Part shown: positions 1 to 8,852 of the stretch, piece after piece
How positions within the stretch are numbered: the stretch's first letter is position 1
How the letters are laid out: every line of letters begins with the position of its first letter
Source: UBA11740 sp049273695
Lineage (GTDB): Bacteria; Acidobacteriota; Blastocatellia; Pyrinomonadales; Pyrinomonadaceae
Length of the DNA stretch: 64,000 bases
Direction of reading: 5' to 3'
Assembly: GCA_049273695.1 (NCBI GenBank)
Contig: JBASRE010000028.1
Location: forward strand, 1 to 64,000
Translations under genes and position numbers: made by a program
The notes under the pieces: model-generated
Seen by the model: the letters and a program-made list of their open reading frames with translations, nothing else
What the model was told of the DNA's origin: nothing
The model's database searches: none

Positions 1-43
1 GCCGTGCATGAAAGTCGACGCCGCAATATACTCTGTAGTCCAT
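1..43 (-). CDS. Transposase N-terminus, IS110-like (partial, runs off the window)
   Basis: Reading leftward from an ATG at 43, the first 14 residues are MDYRVYCGVDFHAR. The GVDxH pattern at the very N-terminus matches the first acidic motif of IS110-family DEDD transposases. An AAAGGAG ribosome site lies about 10 bases upstream, on the minus strand near 53-60, so the start looks real. Only the start is inside the window, so the family call rests on one short motif and could be wrong. If right, an insertion sequence lies just left of the window and its end falls in the spacer before tsaC. Confidence 0.45.
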   Translation of the reverse strand, partial: MDYRVYCGVDFHAR

Positions 44-244
44 AGCAGGTGTCTCCTTTCGGTTTTGTGTCACCCGCAAGTCTAATCGCTCGCGGTTCGA
101 AAGGGCACCTGCTTCATCACATCAAAGTCGCAAAGAACCGCAAAGGTGTTGATTCCTCGCCAGAGCGCTTCATTTACCAAGAACTTCTGAGCTATAAACA
201 TTTCGCGCCTAACGGCGCGTCAGGAGTCACAGCGCGCACACTCT

Positions 245-859
245 ATGATCATTTCGCAGAGTGATGAAAACCGTAAGCGTGTAACGGAGGTTATTGCGCG
301 CGGCGGCGTCATCGCGTTTCGCACAGACACCTTCTATGGCCTGGGCGCCGATCCTTTCAACGCTAGTGCAGTTCAGAAAGTTAAAGACCTGAAAGGAAGG
401 GAAGGGGACAAGCCGATTCTCGTTCTTATCAGCGACGTGGAACAACTTGATCGGCTAATTGAAAACCGTTCGCCGGCGTTCGACAAACTTGCAAAAAAAT
501 TCTGGCCTGGCGCTCTGACTATTATCGGTGAAGCCACAGGTCGGTTGCCGGGCGAACTGACGGCGGGCACTAGATCTGTTGGTGTGCGTCTGCCGGATGA
601 TGACGGGGTTCGGTCACTCGTGCGGGCGTGCGGCGGCGCACTGACGGCGACCAGTGCTAACCTGTCCGGCGAGCCGGCGGCACGATCCGCAGCAGAGGCT
701 TTGAAGTACTTTGGCGAGAATGTCTTAATCGTGGACGGCGGCGCGACGAAAACGGATCAGCCCTCAACTATTGTTAATGTTATCGGTAGCGAGGTTAAAT
801 TAGTTCGCGAAGGCGCCATTCCGTGGGACGAAATTCAAGTAGCGTTAGACGGAAAGTAA
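245..859 (+). CDS. tsaC: L-threonylcarbamoyladenylate synthase (TsaC/Sua5/YrdC family)
   Basis: The 204-residue protein has the YrdC-like fold signature: GGVIAFRTDTFYGLGAD near residues 20-36, a conserved KxR-type region (LKGREGDKP) and TATSANLSGEPA near 134-145, followed by PSTIVNV. This family makes threonylcarbamoyl-AMP from threonine, bicarbonate and ATP for the t6A modification at position 37 of ANN-decoding tRNAs. The length fits the short single-domain TsaC/YwlC form rather than long Sua5. The ATG at 245 sits directly before the conserved domain. No partner gene (tsaB, tsaD, tsaE) is adjacent, so it appears to be a lone transcription unit. Confidence 0.93.
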   Translation: MIISQSDENRKRVTEVIARGGVIAFRTDTFYGLGADPFNASAVQKVKDLKGREGDKPILVLISDVEQLDRLIENRSPAFDKLAKKFWPGALTIIGEATGRLPGELTAGTRSVGVRLPDDDGVRSLVRACGGALTATSANLSGEPAARSAAEALKYFGENVLIVDGGATKTDQPSTIVNVIGSEVKLVREGAIPWDEIQVALDGK

Positions 860-914
860 GCGGCACAGCTTTGCCTCAAAAGTCGAAGAGCGAATGCTAA
901 ACAGTGCCCACTCT

Positions 915-1034
915 CATTCACACCGCGGCTTTAGCCCGGTGTTTCATGCGAAGCGTGGTCGCCAGAAACCGTTTAAACGGTTTCCGAATGGCGGTCGGCG
1001 TCCCGATCACCGCGCTAAAGCGACGGTGTGAATG
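915..1034. repeat. Nested inverted repeat (REP-like)
   Basis: The outer arms at 915-941 and 1008-1034 are inverted copies built around CATTCACACCG and a GCTTTAGC core. Between them lies a perfect 20-base palindrome at 965-984 (GAAACCGTTT and its complement). The element fills the spacer between tsaC and the PilZ gene. It could act as a terminator-like or REP element; no poly-T tract follows it. Confidence 0.7.
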
Positions 1035-1093
1035 ACACAATTGGATTGCAGAGATACTTTTAGGGCAAAGCGCACGGACGCACTCCAAATAGA

Positions 1094-1432
1094 ATGGACT
1101 ACACCGAGCTACGCAGTCATCCACGCGTCACCGTCGACCTCTTCGTCGACTGGGGCTGGGGTCCTGAGTGCGAGTACTACGACAAAATAACCAGCCTGAG
1201 CCTCAGCGGATGTTTCCTCGCCACGAAGCGCGAATTGAGTCGCGGTGATGAAATCCATCTGAGGCTGCGCGAAGAGAGGACCGGCGCGATTAACGTCAAA
1301 GGCGCCGTGCGATATCAGTTGCGAGTCATGGAAGGCGCGCCACCGACGGGCGCGGGCGTCGAGTTTGTAGGGCTCTCAAGCGAGATGCAGAACAAGCTGC
1401 AGATGATGATGGACTCGTACCAGCAGGCTTAA
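1094..1432 (+). CDS. PilZ domain protein (possible c-di-GMP receptor)
   Basis: This 112-residue protein is a single PilZ domain. It has the N-terminal RxxxR box (RSHPR, residues 7-11) and a second box SLSLSG near 34-39, where the usual first D or N of [D/N]xSxxG is serine. PilZ domains bind cyclic di-GMP and switch motility, exopolysaccharide or secretion functions, but the changed second box makes binding uncertain. The gene converges on the peptide-binding protein gene and their stop codons overlap by four bases (1429-1432). No motility gene is near to suggest a target. Confidence 0.85.
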   Translation: MDYTELRSHPRVTVDLFVDWGWGPECEYYDKITSLSLSGCFLATKRELSRGDEIHLRLREERTGAINVKGAVRYQLRVMEGAPPTGAGVEFVGLSSEMQNKLQMMMDSYQQA

Positions 1433-3030
1433 CGTTGCACAGTTAGATTCTTCACGAATCCCCAATCCCCGCTCGCGTTGACGGTGATGTTGCCAACGCT
1501 CTTTTTCGCGATAACCATGTTCGCCTGATACCAAAGTGGAAGTATGGGCGCGTCGCGACTGACAATCTCCTGCGCACGCGCGTAGAGCGGCTTCGCTTTG
1601 TCGTGGTCGTATGTGTTCGCGGCCTCAGTCAGAATCTGATCGAGTTCCGAATTACTGTAGCGGCTGCGATTCCGAGAGGCGCGCGTTTCGGTGGGTATCT
1701 CTGACGTCGCAAATAGATCGCGATAGAAGATCGGATCCTGATTGCCGCCCACCCATTGGCCATACTGCATCTGAAACTGACCGCGACGAATGAACTCAAG
1801 CATCACATTGAATTCTGTTGCCTCGATCGAAACCGGCAAACCGACGTTCTTTAGATAATTCTGAATGACCCCGGCGTATTGCCTGGCCGGCGCGCTGCTG
1901 CCGGAAATACGAAAGAGAATTGGTTTGCTGATGCGCATCTGCGGGCCGTCGCCGTCCGGATCGCGCAGGCCTGCTTCATCCAGAAGTCTTTTCGCCATCG
2001 CGGGATCGAAGTTGTAAGTCTGACCGGGCGTGTACGCCCATGACGATTCGGGCAGAATTGAATGGGCGATTTTGCCCTGACCCAGGAGCAAGTCGCGAAT
2101 CAGGCCTTCACGATCGACTGCATGAGCGATCGCCTGGCGCACCTTTACGTTATCCAGTGGCGCTTCGCTCGTGTTGAAGGTGAGCAGGTTTACATTCGAG
2201 CCGGTGAATTGATGAACCGCCAGGTTCGGATTCGAGCCGAGCGCTTTGATCGCGTCCGGCGAAAGGCTTGTCGGCAGCGGCGCAATATCGACCCGGCCGC
2301 TTTGCAGCTCAGCCTGCATCGCGTTTGAGTCGCTGATTACGCGCGCGCGCAAGGCGGCCATCTGCGGCGGGCCGTCCCAATAACTCGCATTCGCTTCGAG
2401 ATCGACCACCTGCTGCGATTGATCGTAACTCTTGAATTTGAATGGACCCGTACCGAGAGGATGCGTTTTCTGTGATTCGTAGCTGTCCTTTGGAATGATG
2501 GCAATCGGAACCAGATTGGGCAGCAGACCAGTCCATTGTTTGGTCAGCGTGATGACGAGCGTTCGCCCGTCTGGTGCTTCAACGCTCTTGATGTAGCCCG
2601 TCCGATTCGCGCCCGCGCCTTCGAAGAAACTCGCTGACTTCGCGAACGTGTTCGCCAAAACCGTATCGAGCGTGTACTTCGCATCAGCCGAAGTGAACTG
2701 CCGGCCGTCATGGAATGTCACGCCGTCGCGCAGCGTGAAGGTAAACGTCAGGCCGTCGTCGGAACGCTGAATGTTCGAGGCCAGTTCGGGGACATAGTCG
2801 AACTGGTCATTCTTCTTAACGAGCGAGTTGAACATCAACACCCGCACGCGCTCGCTCGCCGCATCGACTGTGGGCGATCCAATCGGATCGATGGTCTTGA
2901 TGTTGTCGGACAGGACGATCACGAAGGCGTCACTGCGACGCCGGCACGTGGTTGAGCTCAACAACGTCGCCGTGAGACAAACTGCCAGCGCGAACAGGGT
3001 GCGTCGCGTTGTCTGCGTTCTACGTGACAT
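1429..3030 (-). CDS. ABC transporter substrate-binding protein, family 5 (peptide/nickel type)
   Basis: The 533-residue protein matches the OppA/DppA-like SBP_bac_5 family: signal segment at residues 10-28, then LSDNIKTIDPIGSPT, a central HDGRQFTSADAKYTLD typical of the family, and a C-terminal PILPLWYQANMV. A cysteine at 29 follows SSTT, so it may be a lipoprotein, though the lipobox is poor. Such proteins bind peptides or other oligomers outside the inner membrane and pass them to an ABC permease. No permease or ATPase gene is adjacent. The start overlaps the end of the nagZ gene by 11 bases, suggesting translational coupling and perhaps uptake of wall-derived peptides, which is inference. 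Confidence 0.9.
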   Translation of the reverse strand: MSRRTQTTRRTLFALAVCLTATLLSSTTCRRRSDAFVIVLSDNIKTIDPIGSPTVDAASERVRVLMFNSLVKKNDQFDYVPELASNIQRSDDGLTFTFTLRDGVTFHDGRQFTSADAKYTLDTVLANTFAKSASFFEGAGANRTGYIKSVEAPDGRTLVITLTKQWTGLLPNLVPIAIIPKDSYESQKTHPLGTGPFKFKSYDQSQQVVDLEANASYWDGPPQMAALRARVISDSNAMQAELQSGRVDIAPLPTSLSPDAIKALGSNPNLAVHQFTGSNVNLLTFNTSEAPLDNVKVRQAIAHAVDREGLIRDLLLGQGKIAHSILPESSWAYTPGQTYNFDPAMAKRLLDEAGLRDPDGDGPQMRISKPILFRISGSSAPARQYAGVIQNYLKNVGLPVSIEATEFNVMLEFIRRGQFQMQYGQWVGGNQDPIFYRDLFATSEIPTETRASRNRSRYSNSELDQILTEAANTYDHDKAKPLYARAQEIVSRDAPILPLWYQANMVIAKKSVGNITVNASGDWGFVKNLTVQR

Positions 3031-4171
3031 TTGATTCTCCCGGATAGCGGTACTCGAGCGTCACATTGAGTTCTCGGATCTCGTCTGACAGCCGATTGTA
3101 CTTGTCCAAATCGAAGGGCGTGGGCGCCTGAGCTAAGGTCTTGGTCGCCGAAATCCGTCTCAAGGATGCCTGAATGCGCTTTTCGCTGATTTTGCCGTCG
3201 CGCGCGGCTTTGAGCAATGCGTAATAGCCGCGTCGAATTGTTTCGGGCGTCGCGCAAATCAAAAGCATGTCCTCACCTGCGGTAAATGCCTTAACTGAGG
3301 CATCCTCAATTTCATACTGTTTCGCAATCGCGCCCATTTCCAGGTCATCAGTGACGACCAGGTGTTTGTATCCGAGTTCCTGACGCAGCAGCTTGGTCAC
3401 GATGTTGGAATTGATCGAAGCCGGAGCCACCAGGCCGTGAGTCGTGCCTTTCTTGATGTCGATGTTCGGGAATCCGCCGTGACTGACCATCACCACGCGC
3501 ACGCGATCGTCGGCCCGCTGGAAGAGTTCGATGTACGGTGCGAGATCCTGAGACATCAAATCGTCCCGGGTGAGCGGCACGAGTGGCATTTCGACGTGCG
3601 AATCGACTTCGCCGGCGCCGATCCCGGGGAAGTGCTTCAAACAACCGAGTAAGCCCGTGCCTTGCAACCCGCGCATGTAAACAGTTGTGTAGCCGAGTAC
3701 TTCGCCGGGTGACCGGCCGAATGAACGCGAGTAAAGACCGTTCGTCAACTTGCTGCGCGCTTCAGTGATGATCGACATGACCGGCGCGAAGTTAAGATCG
3801 AAGCCGAGCATCCGTAGCAACTCGCCTGACACGCGACCCAGTCTACGTGCGCCCGCCAGATCGCCGTGTTGGCGAATCGCGCGCGCCGAAGGCATCGGCG
3901 GGAAAATCCCACGCAGACGATCGACCAAACCGCCTTCCTGATCGATGGCGCAGAGCGGGTCGGTGGGCACCAGGCTTCGCCCGTCATCGAGTAACTTGCG
4001 TAATTGCGCAGGCGATTCGACGTTACGGCCGAAGATGATGAGGCCACCGGGCTTAATCTCTTCGATTAGTTTGCGAGTTTCTTCGTCGATTTCCGTACCC
4101 GGCAAACCGATGAAGAAGAACTGGCCAATTTGTTGTTCAAACGGAAGCGACGCGAGATGGTTGTTCGGCAT
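3020..4171 (-). CDS. nagZ: Glycoside hydrolase family 3 beta-N-acetylhexosaminidase (NagZ-like)
   Basis: The 383-residue protein carries the NagZ hallmarks: IDQEGGLVDRLRG at 76-88, KHFPGIGAGEVDSH at 179-192 (the mobile loop supplying the His-Asp acid/base pair) and VTDDLEMGAI at 273-282 with the likely nucleophile D275. NagZ removes GlcNAc from GlcNAc-anhydroMurNAc muropeptides during wall recycling. No signal peptide is seen, consistent with a cytoplasmic enzyme. The gene is divergent from the murU-amgK-like pair, which supports a recycling role. It is followed, with an 11-base overlap, by the solute-binding protein gene. Confidence 0.9.
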   Translation of the reverse strand: MPNNHLASLPFEQQIGQFFFIGLPGTEIDEETRKLIEEIKPGGLIIFGRNVESPAQLRKLLDDGRSLVPTDPLCAIDQEGGLVDRLRGIFPPMPSARAIRQHGDLAGARRLGRVSGELLRMLGFDLNFAPVMSIITEARSKLTNGLYSRSFGRSPGEVLGYTTVYMRGLQGTGLLGCLKHFPGIGAGEVDSHVEMPLVPLTRDDLMSQDLAPYIELFQRADDRVRVVMVSHGGFPNIDIKKGTTHGLVAPASINSNIVTKLLRQELGYKHLVVTDDLEMGAIAKQYEIEDASVKAFTAGEDMLLICATPETIRRGYYALLKAARDGKISEKRIQASLRRISATKTLAQAPTPFDLDKYNRLSDEIRELNVTLEYRYPGESNVT

Positions 4172-4197
4172 GGATGAAAGCGGCTAAAAAGTTTCTA

Positions 4198-4254
4198 GCG
4201 GTACGCACGCCTCAGGCGTGCTTATCGTTAACACGCGAGACGCGTGCGTACCGC
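4198..4254. repeat. Inverted repeat with 13-base arms
   Basis: Arms GCGGTACGCACGC at 4198-4210 and its complement at 4242-4254 enclose two smaller hairpins (ACGCCTCAGGCGT and a shifted ACGCGAGACGCGT). It lies in the divergent spacer between nagZ and the nucleotidyltransferase gene, so it is not a simple terminator. Confidence 0.75.
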
Positions 4255-4300
4255 ACGCCCGCGTACTTTACGATACGAATCAGAATGATTCAACCAGATT

Positions 4301-4368
4301 TGGAGTGCGGCTCCCTCTCCCTCTCCAAAGGGAGAGGGAACAAAGCACCGTCAAGCCGGCGCACTCCA
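4301..4368. repeat. Inverted repeat, TGGAGTGC family, copy 1
   Basis: Arms TGGAGTGC at 4301-4308 and GCACTCCA at 4361-4368 frame an internal CCCTCTCC/GGAGAGGG hairpin. A related element with GGAGTGCGGC and GCCGGCGCAC ends lies at 26074-26150, so this is a dispersed family. It ends only about 20 bases before the start codon at 4389. Confidence 0.7.
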
Positions 4369-4388
4369 GGTGATAGAATGCTGCACAC

Positions 4389-5369
4389 ATGAAAGCGATG
4401 ATCCTGGCGGCCGGTTACGGCGAACGACTCTGGCCTCTGACGGCAGATCGCGGCAAGCCGGCGCTGCCCGTCCTCGGTAAACCGCTGGTCGGCTATGTCG
4501 CGGAATACCTCGCGCAGAACGGCGCCACTGAGGCCGTTGTTAACCTACACCATCGGCCTGAGTCGGTGCGCAAGGCGCTGGGCGACGGCAGTGAGTTTGG
4601 GTTGCACCTTGAGTACGTCTACGAGCCGGTGATCCTCGGGACAAGTGGGGGACTCGATAACGCGCGAGAGTACTTTCAAGAAGGCACGTTTATCTGTGTC
4701 AATGGGAAAATCATTACTGACATTGATTTGCATGCTGCGATCGAGACTCATCGAAAGCAGAAGGCGTTGGCGACGTTGGTGCTGAAACGAAATACGCGTC
4801 GCGAGCGGTTCAGTATGGTTGAGACCGCGGACGGGTTGGTGACGCGCTTTTCCGGAATGCCGCAGCCGGCAGCAGCCAGCGACTCTGCCGGGCCGCTGAT
4901 GTTCACGGGCATTCACATTCTCGAGCCGCCCATCTTTGATTACATTCCGCCTGGCGTGTTCTCTGACTCTGTCGTTCACGTGTACCCGCAAGCAATGGCG
5001 AAAGGCGAGAGAATCGCGGCGCACGTCGGCGAAGGAATGTGGCACGAGCTTTCGACTTTGCAGCGTTACCTCGACATCAGTTTGGCTTTGCTCGCTGCTC
5101 AGAACCGGGACGTTTTTGCCGGAGACAGGAGTTCAGTGCCGTCGAACGCGAAAATTCGTGACGCTATTCTTTGGAACGATGTCGTCGTCGAAAACGACGG
5201 AAGCGTCACGCGCTCAATCGTCGGAGATGGCGTTCGCGTGCGCGCTCACGAGGCCTTCGAAGACTCAGTCGTCGTCCGGGCCGAACTTGTCCACGACACG
5301 ATGCCGCCGGCGAAAGCCTTGAAAGGCCGTTTTCAGGACGATAAGTTTGTAGTGCCCTTATCGCAGTGA
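4389..5369 (+). CDS. Sugar-1-phosphate nucleotidyltransferase, probable MurU-like
   Basis: The 326-residue protein begins with the nucleotidyltransferase signature LAAGYGERLWPLT with a following GKPALPVLGKP (residues 6-32). The middle has the GTSGGLDNA and FICVNGKI segments of the sugar-nucleotide site. The family joins NTP and a sugar-1-phosphate. The following gene encodes an AmgK-like kinase and nagZ is divergent upstream, so a MurNAc-1-phosphate uridylyltransferase role (MurU, giving UDP-MurNAc) is the best inference. Mannose-1-phosphate guanylyltransferase is the main alternative. The C-terminal tail (about 240-326) is longer than in short MurU proteins and may be a degenerate left-handed helix or lid. 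Confidence 0.8.
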   Translation: MKAMILAAGYGERLWPLTADRGKPALPVLGKPLVGYVAEYLAQNGATEAVVNLHHRPESVRKALGDGSEFGLHLEYVYEPVILGTSGGLDNAREYFQEGTFICVNGKIITDIDLHAAIETHRKQKALATLVLKRNTRRERFSMVETADGLVTRFSGMPQPAAASDSAGPLMFTGIHILEPPIFDYIPPGVFSDSVVHVYPQAMAKGERIAAHVGEGMWHELSTLQRYLDISLALLAAQNRDVFAGDRSSVPSNAKIRDAILWNDVVVENDGSVTRSIVGDGVRVRAHEAFEDSVVVRAELVHDTMPPAKALKGRFQDDKFVVPLSQ

Positions 5370-5482
5370 TAAGATTTCGTTAAATTAAGAACCGCCTGCG
5401 ACATAGCGTGTGATCATGGGGTGACCTTCCGTGACCAACTAACCGCCCGCTATCCCGAGGCGTCGGGATTCTGATACCTGCA

Positions 5483-6514
5483 ATGAGCTCAGGAATTAAA
5501 GCGGCCGGAACTTTCTCTGACACGCCGCAAGCGCGTCTGGAGAAATATCTGGAAGGGCAGCCGGCGAAGGGCGGAGTTATGCCCCTTACGCCGGACGCTT
5601 CGACGCGCGTATATTTTCGCGTTCCGTGGAAGCGGGGGACGGCAGTCGCGGCGGTTTATCCTGATGCATTCGACGAAACGGTGCAGCCGTATCTCGACGT
5701 GACCCGGCTGTTCCTTGAATGCGAGCTGCCCGTGCCGGAAATCTTCGCCGTGGACGGCAGCGCCGGAATCATTATTCAAGAAGATTTGGGCGACAACCAG
5801 TTGTGCAGAGTCTTTGAGACGGCGTCTGAAGATGAGCGCGAAGCGCTCCTGGAGCAAGCCATCGAGATTATTGCGCGGATTCAAGCTGCCACGACGAAAG
5901 CATTCGAACGCGATTCAATTTGTAGTCGACTCGCTTTTGACGAAGCCAAACTGGAATGGGAGCTCAACTTCTTTTTCGAGCATTATTTTGGCAGTTATCG
6001 ACGAGAGAACCTGGCGCACGGTCAAGCCGCTGAGCTCAAGGCAGAGCTGAACGATATCGCCGCCGAGTTGGCTGCCCGTCCGCGCGTGATGTGTCACCGC
6101 GACTATCACTCATTCAATCTGATCATGGATCCGCGGCGCCGCTTACGAATCATCGACCATCAGGATGCGCGCATGGGACCCGCGACTTATGATCTTGTTT
6201 CTTTGCTGCTCGATCGCGTCACGTGCTCGCCTTCGCTGGCCGAGATTCGGGAACATCGTCTGTTTCTCCTCAATGCTCGGGAACGGTTAGATCTTGCGGC
6301 GTACGATCCGGACGACTTTTCAATGGAGTTCAGATTAATGACGGTCCAGCGCTGCCTAAAGGCGTGCGGCACTTTTTCATATCAGACCGGAGTGCGCGGA
6401 CGAATTGAGCCGTACAAGCAATTCATCAATCCAATGCTGGAGATTACGCTGCACGCGGCGGAATGGCTCGAGCGGTTCCCGGTGCTGCAGCGGATGATTA
6501 AGGAAAGAATCTGA
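5483..6514 (+). CDS. Aminoglycoside phosphotransferase-fold sugar kinase, AmgK-like
   Basis: This 343-residue APH-fold protein has the kinase loop HRDYHSFN (H205, D207, N212) and IIDHQDARMGPATYDLVSLL at 223-242, where D225 would bind metal. The DHQDAxxGPxxYDLxSLLxD pattern is typical of AmgK, which phosphorylates the anomeric carbon of MurNAc or GlcNAc, rather than of antibiotic-resistance kinases. It follows the nucleotidyltransferase gene by about 110 bases on the same strand. Together they would convert free MurNAc to UDP-MurNAc and bypass MurA. A short hairpin (ATCCCGA/TCGGGAT, 5452-5469) precedes the ATG. Substrate identity is inferred from motif and context. Confidence 0.78.
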   Translation: MSSGIKAAGTFSDTPQARLEKYLEGQPAKGGVMPLTPDASTRVYFRVPWKRGTAVAAVYPDAFDETVQPYLDVTRLFLECELPVPEIFAVDGSAGIIIQEDLGDNQLCRVFETASEDEREALLEQAIEIIARIQAATTKAFERDSICSRLAFDEAKLEWELNFFFEHYFGSYRRENLAHGQAAELKAELNDIAAELAARPRVMCHRDYHSFNLIMDPRRRLRIIDHQDARMGPATYDLVSLLLDRVTCSPSLAEIREHRLFLLNARERLDLAAYDPDDFSMEFRLMTVQRCLKACGTFSYQTGVRGRIEPYKQFINPMLEITLHAAEWLERFPVLQRMIKERI

Positions 6515-6670
6515 ATTTCCCTCTCAGTTCTTGGGAGACATGCGAACAGAGCAAAGAGCCAAGAGCAAAGTGCCAACCGCGGGACGGATGCGAGGATGAA
6601 TTCGAGATGATCTTGCTCGCTTTGCACCTGGCATTTTCTTCCTCTGTGCCCTCTGTGGTGAATAAACGAG

Positions 6671-8026
6671 ATGACTGAAGCGATTAAAACTCAATCTGTT
6701 GCCCTGGCGGAACGGCCGCAGACCTACATCAACCAACTTTCGAAGCACGTCGGCGAGGAAGTCACGCTGAAGGGGTGGCTCTACAACATGCGTTCGAGCG
6801 GCAAGTTAATGTTTCCGCAACTGCGTGACGGAACCAGTGTCGTGCAATGCGTCGTCGTCAAGAACTCAATCGCGCCCGAAGTGTGGGACGCGTTAAAGCC
6901 TCTGGGCCAGGAATCGTCTTTGGTGGTGCACGGTCGTGTCCGCGAAGACGCGCGTGCCCCCGGGGGTTTTGAGATCGATGTCATTAACGCCGAAGTAGTT
7001 CACGCCGCGCACGATTTTCCGATAACCCCGAAAGAACACGGCCCGGAGTTTCTGCTGGATCACCGGCACCTTTGGCTCCGTTCACGGAGGCAGCACGCAA
7101 TTCTGAAGGTGCGCGCGACCGTCATCCGCGCGGTGCAGGATTACCTCGACGATCACGGATTTACGCGCTGCGACACGCCAATCTTCACCCCCGCAGCATG
7201 CGAAGGGACCAGCACTCTCTTTGAAGTCGATTACTTCGGCGACGAGAAGGCGTACCTGACGCAGTCCGGCCAGCTTTACAACGAAGCGACGGCCGCGGCC
7301 TTCGGAAAGGCTTACTGTTTCGGTCCGACGTTCCGCGCTGAGAAATCGAAGACGCGCCGCCACCTGACAGAATTCTGGATGCTCGAGCCGGAGATGGCTT
7401 ACGCGACGCTCGACGACGTGATGGATTTGTCTGAACAACTCTTGTCCTACATCGCTGCGCGCGTGCTGGAAGACCGAAAAGAGGAACTCAAAACCCTCGA
7501 ACGCGACACTTCTAAACTGGAAGGCATCGTGCCGCCGTTTCCGCGTCTGCATTATGACGATGCGGTGAAGATACTGCATGAAGCGTTCGAGCAAGGCACA
7601 CTTGAAACAAAGTTCGAGTGGGGTGGCGATTTGGGCGCGCCCGACGAGACTTTCATCTCGAGCAAGTTCGACAAACCGGTGATGGTGCATCACTACCCGG
7701 CCGCTGTAAAAGCTTTTTACATGAAGCGCGATCCGGAGCGTGACGAAATTGCGCTCGGCGTCGATGTGCTGGCGCCGGAAGGCTATGGCGAAGTGATTGG
7801 AGGCGGCGAACGCTCAACGTCGATTGAATTTCTCGAGAAGCAAATCGCCGATCACGGTCTGCCCAAAGAGGCCTTCGAGTGGTACCTCGACCTTCGTCGT
7901 TACGGCAGCGTCCCGCACGGTGGTTTCGGTATGGGTGTCGAACGGGTGACGTCATGGATGTGCGGCAATGAGCACGTTCGCGAAGCGATTCCGTTTCCGC
8001 GGATGCTTTATCGGTTAAGGCCTTAA
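6671..8026 (+). CDS. asnS: Asparagine--tRNA ligase
   Basis: The 451-residue protein is a class IIb synthetase. An N-terminal OB-fold anticodon-binding domain (about 20-120, with VTLKGWLYNMRSSGKLMF) is followed by the catalytic core, with motif 2 (FRAEKSKTRRHLTEFWMLE) and motif 3 (GGFGMGVERVTSWMCG) near the C-terminus. The LTQSGQLYNEA segment and the FRAEKS motif 2 fit AsnRS better than AspRS. It charges tRNA-Asn directly. Length is normal for the family, and the ATG at 6671 leaves a plausible leader before the OB fold. Confidence 0.95.
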   Translation: MTEAIKTQSVALAERPQTYINQLSKHVGEEVTLKGWLYNMRSSGKLMFPQLRDGTSVVQCVVVKNSIAPEVWDALKPLGQESSLVVHGRVREDARAPGGFEIDVINAEVVHAAHDFPITPKEHGPEFLLDHRHLWLRSRRQHAILKVRATVIRAVQDYLDDHGFTRCDTPIFTPAACEGTSTLFEVDYFGDEKAYLTQSGQLYNEATAAAFGKAYCFGPTFRAEKSKTRRHLTEFWMLEPEMAYATLDDVMDLSEQLLSYIAARVLEDRKEELKTLERDTSKLEGIVPPFPRLHYDDAVKILHEAFEQGTLETKFEWGGDLGAPDETFISSKFDKPVMVHHYPAAVKAFYMKRDPERDEIALGVDVLAPEGYGEVIGGGERSTSIEFLEKQIADHGLPKEAFEWYLDLRRYGSVPHGGFGMGVERVTSWMCGNEHVREAIPFPRMLYRLRP

Positions 8027-8039
8027 ATACAAAATACAG

Positions 8040-8166
8040 TGATGAGTGATGAGTGATGAGTGATGAGTTTTGGAGTGAGGGGCATTGAGTCACGGTTGTT
8101 GGACTCTGAAAAACCGGCGCGCGCTTGACTCATTACTTATGACTCATAACTCATCACTCATGACTT
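8040..8166. repeat. Hairpin built of iterated TGATGAG words
   Basis: The left arm (about 8040-8070) is a tandem run of TGATGAG-type heptamers, four copies. The right arm (about 8126-8165) is a run of the complement, TCATNACT words. The arms can pair into a long imperfect hairpin. It fills the spacer between asnS and the methyltransferase gene and has the same architecture as the repeats at 9410, 25567, 33277 and 45574, although the repeated word differs. Confidence 0.75.
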
Positions 8167-8171
8167 AGGTA

Positions 8172-8852
8172 ATGGACGAACAACTACGCACTGAATTCAA
8201 CGAGTGGGCGCGCGCCGGTAAAGGTGAAAGCATGGAGCGCGGTCATCGGCCGGTGGGCGAGCAGGCCCTGGCGCTTATGAACGTGCCGGCGGATGCGCGC
8301 GTGCTGGATGTCGGATGCGGTTCGGGCTGGGCCACGCGTCTGCTAGCTGATTACGCCAGAAGTGGCAGAGTGACTGGCATCGACATCTCCGACGAGATGG
8401 TCCGCCTCGCGGGCGAGTCTTCTCAATCCTACGCAAATGTGGATTTTCAAACGGCCAGTGCGGAGCAGCTACCGTTCGCTGATAACGAGTTCACACACGC
8501 TTTCTCGATGGAGTCGCTGTATTACTACGCGGACATTGGTAAAGCTTTGAAAGAAATTCATCGCGTGCTCAAACCCGGCGGTCTGTTCGTCGCCGTGGTT
8601 GACATGTATTGGGAGAGCGATGCGACGCACCAATGGGTCGAGATGTTGAATGTTCCGGTTCAACTGCTCAGCATCCAGGACTATCGGTCGCTGTTCGAGG
8701 GCGCGCGATTCGACAACGTGCGCGACGAACGCATTCTGGATCCGCGGCCGGTGCCGGATGATTACACCAGCGGCTCGTTCAAGAGCCGAGCCGACTACGT
8801 AAAGTATCGAGACACAGGGTCGTTGATGATCAGCGGGAAGGCCGCGAAATGA
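8172..8852 (+). CDS. Class I SAM-dependent methyltransferase
   Basis: The 226-residue protein has a Rossmann methyltransferase fold (Methyltransf_11/UbiE-like). Motif I is VLDVGCGSGWATR at 44-56, the acidic residue binding the ribose is in GRVTGIDISDEM, and the later motifs include EIHRVLKPGGLFV near 134-146. The substrate cannot be read from the sequence. The stop overlaps the start of the next gene by four bases (ATGA), so the two are co-translated. Small-molecule or lipid methylation is most likely for this subgroup. Confidence 0.85.
   Translation: MDEQLRTEFNEWARAGKGESMERGHRPVGEQALALMNVPADARVLDVGCGSGWATRLLADYARSGRVTGIDISDEMVRLAGESSQSYANVDFQTASAEQLPFADNEFTHAFSMESLYYYADIGKALKEIHRVLKPGGLFVAVVDMYWESDATHQWVEMLNVPVQLLSIQDYRSLFEGARFDNVRDERILDPRPVPDDYTSGSFKSRADYVKYRDTGSLMISGKAAK

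Noticed and set aside
4174..4392. Open frame in the nagZ / nucleotidyltransferase spacer
   Set aside because: The reading consists of inverted repeats and low-complexity spacer; it lacks family signal and overlaps the start of the next gene.
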